DNA of 36,587 bases from an uncultured Prevotella sp. (GTDB lineage Bacteria; Bacteroidota; Bacteroidia; Bacteroidales; Bacteroidaceae): NCBI GenBank assembly GCA_947169685.1, contig CAMVQS010000022.1, positions 1 through 36,587 on the forward strand, in the 5' to 3' direction. Under the pieces are notes generated by a model. The model was not told the DNA's origin. It saw only the letters and a program-made list of their open reading frames with translations, and did not search any database. Both the position numbers and the translations under genes were made by a program. Of the stretch, positions 33,790 to 36,587 are shown one piece after another (position 1 is the first letter of the stretch; every line of letters starts with the position of its first letter).

Positions 33790-34953
33790 ATGATGAAGAA
33801 AAAGAAGATAATACTCATAGCCACTTGTCTGCTCATGTCCCTGACAGCAGCAGCACAGGATAAGGTCAACGAGTTTAACGCCGTTGAACACGCCGTTATC
33901 TCGCAGACCATTGCTCCCGATGCCCGCTCGGCAGGTATGGGTGACGTAGGTGCTGCCACAGAGCCGGATGTGAACTCACAGTATTGGAACCCTGCCAAGT
34001 ATCCGTTCTGCATCAGTCGTGCAGGCATCTCGCTCAACTACACCCCGTGGCTGCGCAAGCTGGTCAGCGACATCGATCTAGCTTACGTCTCAGGTTTCTA
34101 CCGCATTGGCGACTACTCCGCCATCAGCGGCTCCATACGATACTTCTCGTTAGGTGAAGTGATGACGTCGCTCGACGATAATGCCATGACTGTCAAGCCC
34201 TACGAGCTGTCCCTCGATGCAGCCTACTCGCTGATGCTCAACGACCATTTCTCGCTGGCAGCTGGCTTACGCTGGATCTACAGTGATCTGCGCTACGACT
34301 ATACGGAAGACGCATCGCCTGCCTCTGCCTTTGCTGCCGACCTGGCCATGTATTACAACAACTACTTCGTCATGGGCGAGCGCGAGTGTCAGCTGGGCTT
34401 GGGTCTGAACCTGAGCAATATCGGTAGTAAGATATCCTATTTTGGCGACGACCGTTCACAGTTCCTGCCGGCAAACATGCGACTGGGCGCCTCACTCATG
34501 GTTCCTGTCGATGAATACAACCGCTTCACGATAGCTGCCGATGCCAACAAGCTGCTGGTGCCCACCGTGCCCAAACAGCTTGAGGGAGAGGACAATGCCA
34601 CCTATCAGCAGCGTGTCATCGAGGAATACAGCGACGTGGGTTCCATTGCAGGAATCTTCAAGAGCTTCAGCGATGCCCCTGGCGGTTTCAAGGAGGAGCT
34701 CGAGGAGATACAATGGAGCGTAGGTGCAGAGTACGTCTATCACGACCAGTTCTCCCTGCGTGCAGGTTATCACCATGAGTCAGAGAACAAAGGCAACCGC
34801 AAGTACTTCACTGTGGGTGGCGGTTTCCGCATGAATGTCTTCTCACTTGATGTGGGTTACGTCATCTCCACGGCTAAGAGTAATCCGCTTGACCAAACCC
34901 TGCGCTTCTCTTTGGCCTTCGACATGGATGGTATAAAGGACTTATTTAAGTAA
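33790..34953 (+). CDS. porV: Type IX secretion outer-membrane protein PorV
   Basis: A FadL-like outer-membrane beta-barrel that collects cargo from the translocon and presents it to PorU in the attachment complex (also known as LptO). The 387-residue protein has a signal peptide ending about residue 22 (AAAQ), then the family opening with IAPDARSAGMGDVGAA at about 41-56 and YWNPAKYPF. The rest is amphipathic strands ending in a C-terminal RFSLAFDMDGIKDLFK. Start is either of two consecutive ATG codons. It is directly downstream of porU; the porU-porV-ispF order matches P. gingivalis as I recall it. Confidence 0.94.
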   Translation: MMKKKKIILIATCLLMSLTAAAQDKVNEFNAVEHAVISQTIAPDARSAGMGDVGAATEPDVNSQYWNPAKYPFCISRAGISLNYTPWLRKLVSDIDLAYVSGFYRIGDYSAISGSIRYFSLGEVMTSLDDNAMTVKPYELSLDAAYSLMLNDHFSLAAGLRWIYSDLRYDYTEDASPASAFAADLAMYYNNYFVMGERECQLGLGLNLSNIGSKISYFGDDRSQFLPANMRLGASLMVPVDEYNRFTIAADANKLLVPTVPKQLEGEDNATYQQRVIEEYSDVGSIAGIFKSFSDAPGGFKEELEEIQWSVGAEYVYHDQFSLRAGYHHESENKGNRKYFTVGGGFRMNVFSLDVGYVISTAKSNPLDQTLRFSLAFDMDGIKDLFK

Positions 34954-34954
34954 T

Positions 34955-34974
34955 TTTGTGTGTTCGCGCACAAA
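34955..34974 (+). terminator. UUCG-capped hairpin after porV
   Basis: TTTGTGTG (34955-34962) and CGCACAAA (34967-34974) form an 8-bp stem with one G-T pair and a TTCG tetraloop, overlapping the end of porV. Only a short T-rich stretch follows, and a second small hairpin CTTGA/TCAAG is at 34979-34994. Likely the end of the por operon. Confidence 0.55.
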
Positions 34975-35030
34975 TTCACTTGATTTAAGTCAAGAATGAA
35001 GCGTTTTTCTTCGTTTTTGACCTAATTTTC

Positions 35031-35061
35031 TTGGAAGCTTTCAGAAAACATTGTACCTTTG
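35031..35061 (+). promoter_or_regulatory. Promoter of the 6S-like RNA
   Basis: TTG at 35031-35033 and TACCTTTG at 35054-35061 are exactly 20 bp apart, followed by CA. The start is predicted near 35067. No open frame follows, which supports a non-coding transcript. Confidence 0.75.
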
Positions 35062-35066
35062 CATCG

Positions 35067-35280
35067 TCAAAAGTTAATAGATTGTTTTAGGTTAGTAGTA
35101 ATATTTATAGTTTTAGGTTTTTAGTTATTGGTAAGAAGAAAGTTTTAAATGTGTTAGGATAACAGTGGTCGCCGTGAGGCTCCCATAACTTTCTTTTCTT
35201 TGTGAATAGTTAGTATTAGTTATTGATATTCCTGAGTCGGTCAAACGACAAAGGCCCCTGGCTGAAAAGCCAGTTCTTTT
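35067..35280 (+). ncRNA. ssrS: Candidate 6S-like small RNA
   Basis: A stand-alone transcript of about 210 nt with its own promoter and terminator and no convincing open frame. A closing stem pairs 35080-35091 with 35231-35242 (11 of 12 positions, several G-U). Inside is a large bubble of two C-free strands (35092-35132 and 35201-35230). Beyond it a long terminal arm pairs 35133-35144 with 35187-35200, capped by TGG/CCA and GCC/GGC with a GTGA loop (35166-35185). Closing stem, central bubble and terminal stem are the hallmarks of 6S RNA, which traps housekeeping RNA polymerase by mimicking an open promoter. Each bubble strand carries a copy of TTAGTTATTG. Identity is inferred from architecture, not from a covariance-model hit. 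Confidence 0.6.
35258..35280 (+). terminator. Terminator of the 6S-like RNA
   Basis: CTGGCT (35258-35263) and AGCCAG (35268-35273) form a perfect 6-bp stem with a GAAA tetraloop, followed by TTCTTTT. Confidence 0.75.
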
Positions 35281-35320
35281 GAAAAAATAGGATTTTTAGT
35301 TAAACATAGGCTTGAATGTC

Positions 35321-35352
35321 GCCGCTCGTTGATGAGTAGCGGCATTTTTTTT
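35321..35352 (+). terminator. Second, back-up terminator
   Basis: GCCGCT (35321-35326) pairs with AGCGGC (35338-35343) over an 11-base loop, followed by ATTTTTTTT. It lies 40 bp after the first terminator and just before the ispF promoter, insulating ispF from upstream transcription. Confidence 0.7.
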
Positions 35353-35362
35353 GCAATATAAT

Positions 35363-35393
35363 TTGCATTTTTGATTTGTTAATCGTACCTTTG
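35363..35393 (+). promoter_or_regulatory. Promoter of ispF
   Basis: TTG at 35363-35365 (within TTTG) and TACCTTTG at 35386-35393 are exactly 20 bp apart. The start is predicted near 35399, downstream of the in-frame ATG at 35395, so the ATG at 35416 must be the translation start. Confidence 0.75.
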
Positions 35394-35415
35394 CATGACT
35401 AAAAGCACAAAAAAG

Positions 35416-35895
35416 ATGAATATAAGAGTTGGAATGGGCTATGATGTCCACCGTCTGGTGGAGGGACGTGACCTCTGGATGGGCGGAATAAAGATTGACA
35501 ACGAGCTGGGATTGCTGGGGCACAGCGATGCTGACGTGCTGATACATGCCATCTGCGATGCCATATTGGGGGCTGCCAACATGCGCGACATCGGCTACCA
35601 CTGGCCAGACACCAGCAACGAGACACTCAACATGGACAGCAAGGTCATCCTGAAGAAGACCATCCAACTGATAGCCACCAAGGGTTATCGGCTGGTAAAC
35701 ATCGATGCCACCATCTGTGCCGAGCGCCCCAAGATGAACCCACACATCCCAGCCATGCAGCAGTGTATGGCGGACGTCATCGGCACCGATCCGGACAACA
35801 TCTCCATCAAAGCCACCACCACCGAGAAACTTGGCTTCACAGGCCGCATGGAAGGTATCTCAGCATATGCCGTGGCGCTCATTGAGAAAGACTAA
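35416..35895 (+). CDS. ispF: 2-C-methyl-D-erythritol 2,4-cyclodiphosphate synthase
   Basis: A cytoplasmic MEP-pathway enzyme that cyclises CDP-methylerythritol phosphate, releasing CMP, on the way to isoprenoids such as undecaprenyl phosphate for cell-wall synthesis. The 159-residue protein opens with GYDVHRL, giving zinc ligands Asp10 and His12, and has GHSDADVLIHAICDAILGAA, the third zinc histidine (HSD) and catalytic region, and the C-terminal ATTTEKLGFTGR motif. Start set at 35416 from the promoter position and from family length; an earlier in-frame ATG adds seven residues not expected in the family. The leader is only about 17 nt. A DUF3237-like gene follows after 31 bp. Confidence 0.96.
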   Translation: MNIRVGMGYDVHRLVEGRDLWMGGIKIDNELGLLGHSDADVLIHAICDAILGAANMRDIGYHWPDTSNETLNMDSKVILKKTIQLIATKGYRLVNIDATICAERPKMNPHIPAMQQCMADVIGTDPDNISIKATTTEKLGFTGRMEGISAYAVALIEKD

Positions 35896-35926
35896 AGAAC
35901 ACTTCAAACAACAATTAATAACTAAA

Positions 35927-36430
35927 ATGAGAAAAAAACTATTATCAACTGTACTGCTGTGCATCGTAGCACTGGCTGCCGCAGCACAAAATCCTGCTGG
36001 TCCTGAAACTGAATTTGTCATGCAACTGAAAGTAACACTGGGCGAAGCCTACAGCGTGGGAGACACGCCCCAGGGACGTCGTACGGTAATCCCCATCACG
36101 GGCGGAACATTCGAAGGTCCCCTGCTAAAGGGTACCATCATCAACGGAGGTGCCGACTACCAGTTGGCCGACGGCAAGCGTTCGACGCTGGAGGCCATCT
36201 ACAGCATCAAGACTGACGATGGCGTGTATCTCCACGTGCGTAATCGCGGCATCATCTACCAAGGTCAGGATGAGCATGGTCAGCAGACGTTCTACTTCAA
36301 GGCTGCGCCACAGTTTGAGGCACCCAAGGGCAGTCGTTATGAATGGCTCAACAATGCCCTCTTTACCTGTGCCCCTGACTTCTCACAACAGTTTGCCGGC
36401 ATCGTGCTGAATGTTTGGAAGATAAAGTAA
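35927..36430 (+). CDS. DUF3237-like exported protein
   Basis: A 167-residue protein with a signal peptide of about 20 residues (MRKKLLSTVLLCIVALAAAA), so probably periplasmic. The mature part resembles the DUF3237 family: LKVTLGEAYSVGDTPQGRR, then the ITGGTFEGPLLKGTIINGGADYQ block, and DDGVYLHVRNRGII. The fold is a small beta barrel of unknown biochemical role. The open frame extends upstream to 35831, inside ispF, but the ATG at 35927 gives the signal peptide. It follows ispF by 31 bp and probably shares its transcript. Confidence 0.82.
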   Translation: MRKKLLSTVLLCIVALAAAAQNPAGPETEFVMQLKVTLGEAYSVGDTPQGRRTVIPITGGTFEGPLLKGTIINGGADYQLADGKRSTLEAIYSIKTDDGVYLHVRNRGIIYQGQDEHGQQTFYFKAAPQFEAPKGSRYEWLNNALFTCAPDFSQQFAGIVLNVWKIK

Positions 36431-36456
36431 ATAGCACCTTTATTTCCTAAAAAACT

Positions 36457-36516
36457 AAAAATCGTGCAAGATTCTTCGTTTATTCACGATAAATGTAGTA
36501 TCTTTGCACGATTTTT
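36457..36516. terminator. Long inverted repeat, probable bidirectional terminator
   Basis: AAAAATCGTGCAAGAT (36457-36472) and ATCTTTGCACGATTTTT (36500-36516) are inverted copies differing by one base, with a 27-bp loop and T-rich ends on both strands. It lies 26 bp after the DUF3237-like gene. The right arm also contains the -7 element of the next gene. Confidence 0.6.
36499..36506 (+). promoter_or_regulatory. -7 element of the probable pnp promoter
   Basis: TATCTTTG followed by CA fits the consensus; the -33 position (36475-36478) reads TTCG rather than TTTG. The start would be near 36512, about 28 nt before the ATG. It is embedded in the right arm of the inverted repeat. Confidence 0.55.
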
Positions 36517-36539
36517 TATTTTTAGATGTTTAAAACAAG

Positions 36540-36587
36540 ATGAATGTAATTACAAAGAGTATTCAATTGCCCGATGGAAGAACCATC
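36540..36587 (+). CDS. pnp: Polynucleotide phosphorylase, N-terminus only (cut by window end)
   Basis: Sixteen codons are visible, MNVITKSIQLPDGRTI, running off the window. They resemble the start of Bacteroidales polyribonucleotide nucleotidyltransferase, which begins with a similar hydrophobic stretch then L-x-DGRTI. The enzyme would degrade RNA 3' to 5' by phosphorolysis. The call rests on a very short match plus a promoter directly upstream. Confidence 0.6.
   Translation, partial: MNVITKSIQLPDGRTI

Noticed and set aside
35067..35280. tmRNA, SRP RNA or RNase P RNA as identity of the small RNA
   Set aside because: None of their conserved cores (tag reading frame with CCA-like end, GGAAG SRP loop, or RNase P P4 block) is visible.
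35395..35415. Upstream extension of ispF to ATG 35395
   Set aside because: The -7 element ends at 35393, so this ATG would not be in the transcript; IspF proteins start close to the GYDVH motif.

Overview
The window looks like chromosomal DNA of a Bacteroidota bacterium, most likely a Prevotella-like member of the Bacteroidales. The signs are: TTG-N20-TAnnTTTG promoters, which are specific to this phylum; three fimbrillin-family lipoproteins; the type IX secretion genes porU and porV; a SusA-like neopullulanase; and a probable glycine-lipid acyltransferase pair. Codon use and base composition look even throughout, and I see no transposase, integrase, phage gene, tRNA, rRNA or CRISPR array.

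Layout. (1) 1-3361: a small PqqD-like protein on the plus strand converges, with overlapping stop codons, on a three-gene minus-strand operon of fimbrillin-like lipoproteins that has its own promoter. (2) 3362-18951: a complete minus-strand division and cell-wall (dcw) cluster in the order mraZ, rsmH, ftsL, ftsI, murE, mraY, murD, ftsW, murG, murC, ftsQ, ftsA, ftsZ. It is tightly packed with several 4-10 bp overlaps. murF and ddl are not in it. A tandem TGTGGGGAAT repeat just upstream of the mraZ -7 element is a strong candidate MraZ operator. (3) 19192-26155: a plus-strand operon from one promoter: a PlsC-like O-acyltransferase and a GNAT-like N-acyltransferase (resembling GlsA/GlsB of glycine-lipid synthesis), a type I pullulanase, a SusA-like neopullulanase, and an exported protein I do not recognise. 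(4) 26326-29618: rplM, rpsI, rpsB, tsf. The long rplM leader ends in a terminator-like hairpin, the rpsI-rpsB gap has a 9-bp-period CTAG repeat, and the rpsB-tsf gap holds a 114-bp inverted-repeat element. (5) 29625-34953: a fumarylacetoacetate-hydrolase-family enzyme, then porU (the type IX sortase) and porV (its outer-membrane partner). (6) 34954-36587: a probable 6S-like non-coding RNA, ispF, a small DUF3237-like exported protein, and the first 16 codons of what is probably pnp.

How it fits together: most of the window is housekeeping (septum and peptidoglycan synthesis, translation, isoprenoid synthesis) with envelope functions typical of gut or oral Bacteroidales (pili, type IX secretion, periplasmic starch breakdown, amino-acid lipids). 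The least explained parts lie between and in front of genes: the C-free 94-nt stretch in the 6S-like RNA, the rplM leader with attenuator, the repeats inside the ribosomal-protein operon, the MraZ-like operator, and the pairing of lipid acyltransferases with starch enzymes. All calls come from reading sequence; no database search was run.
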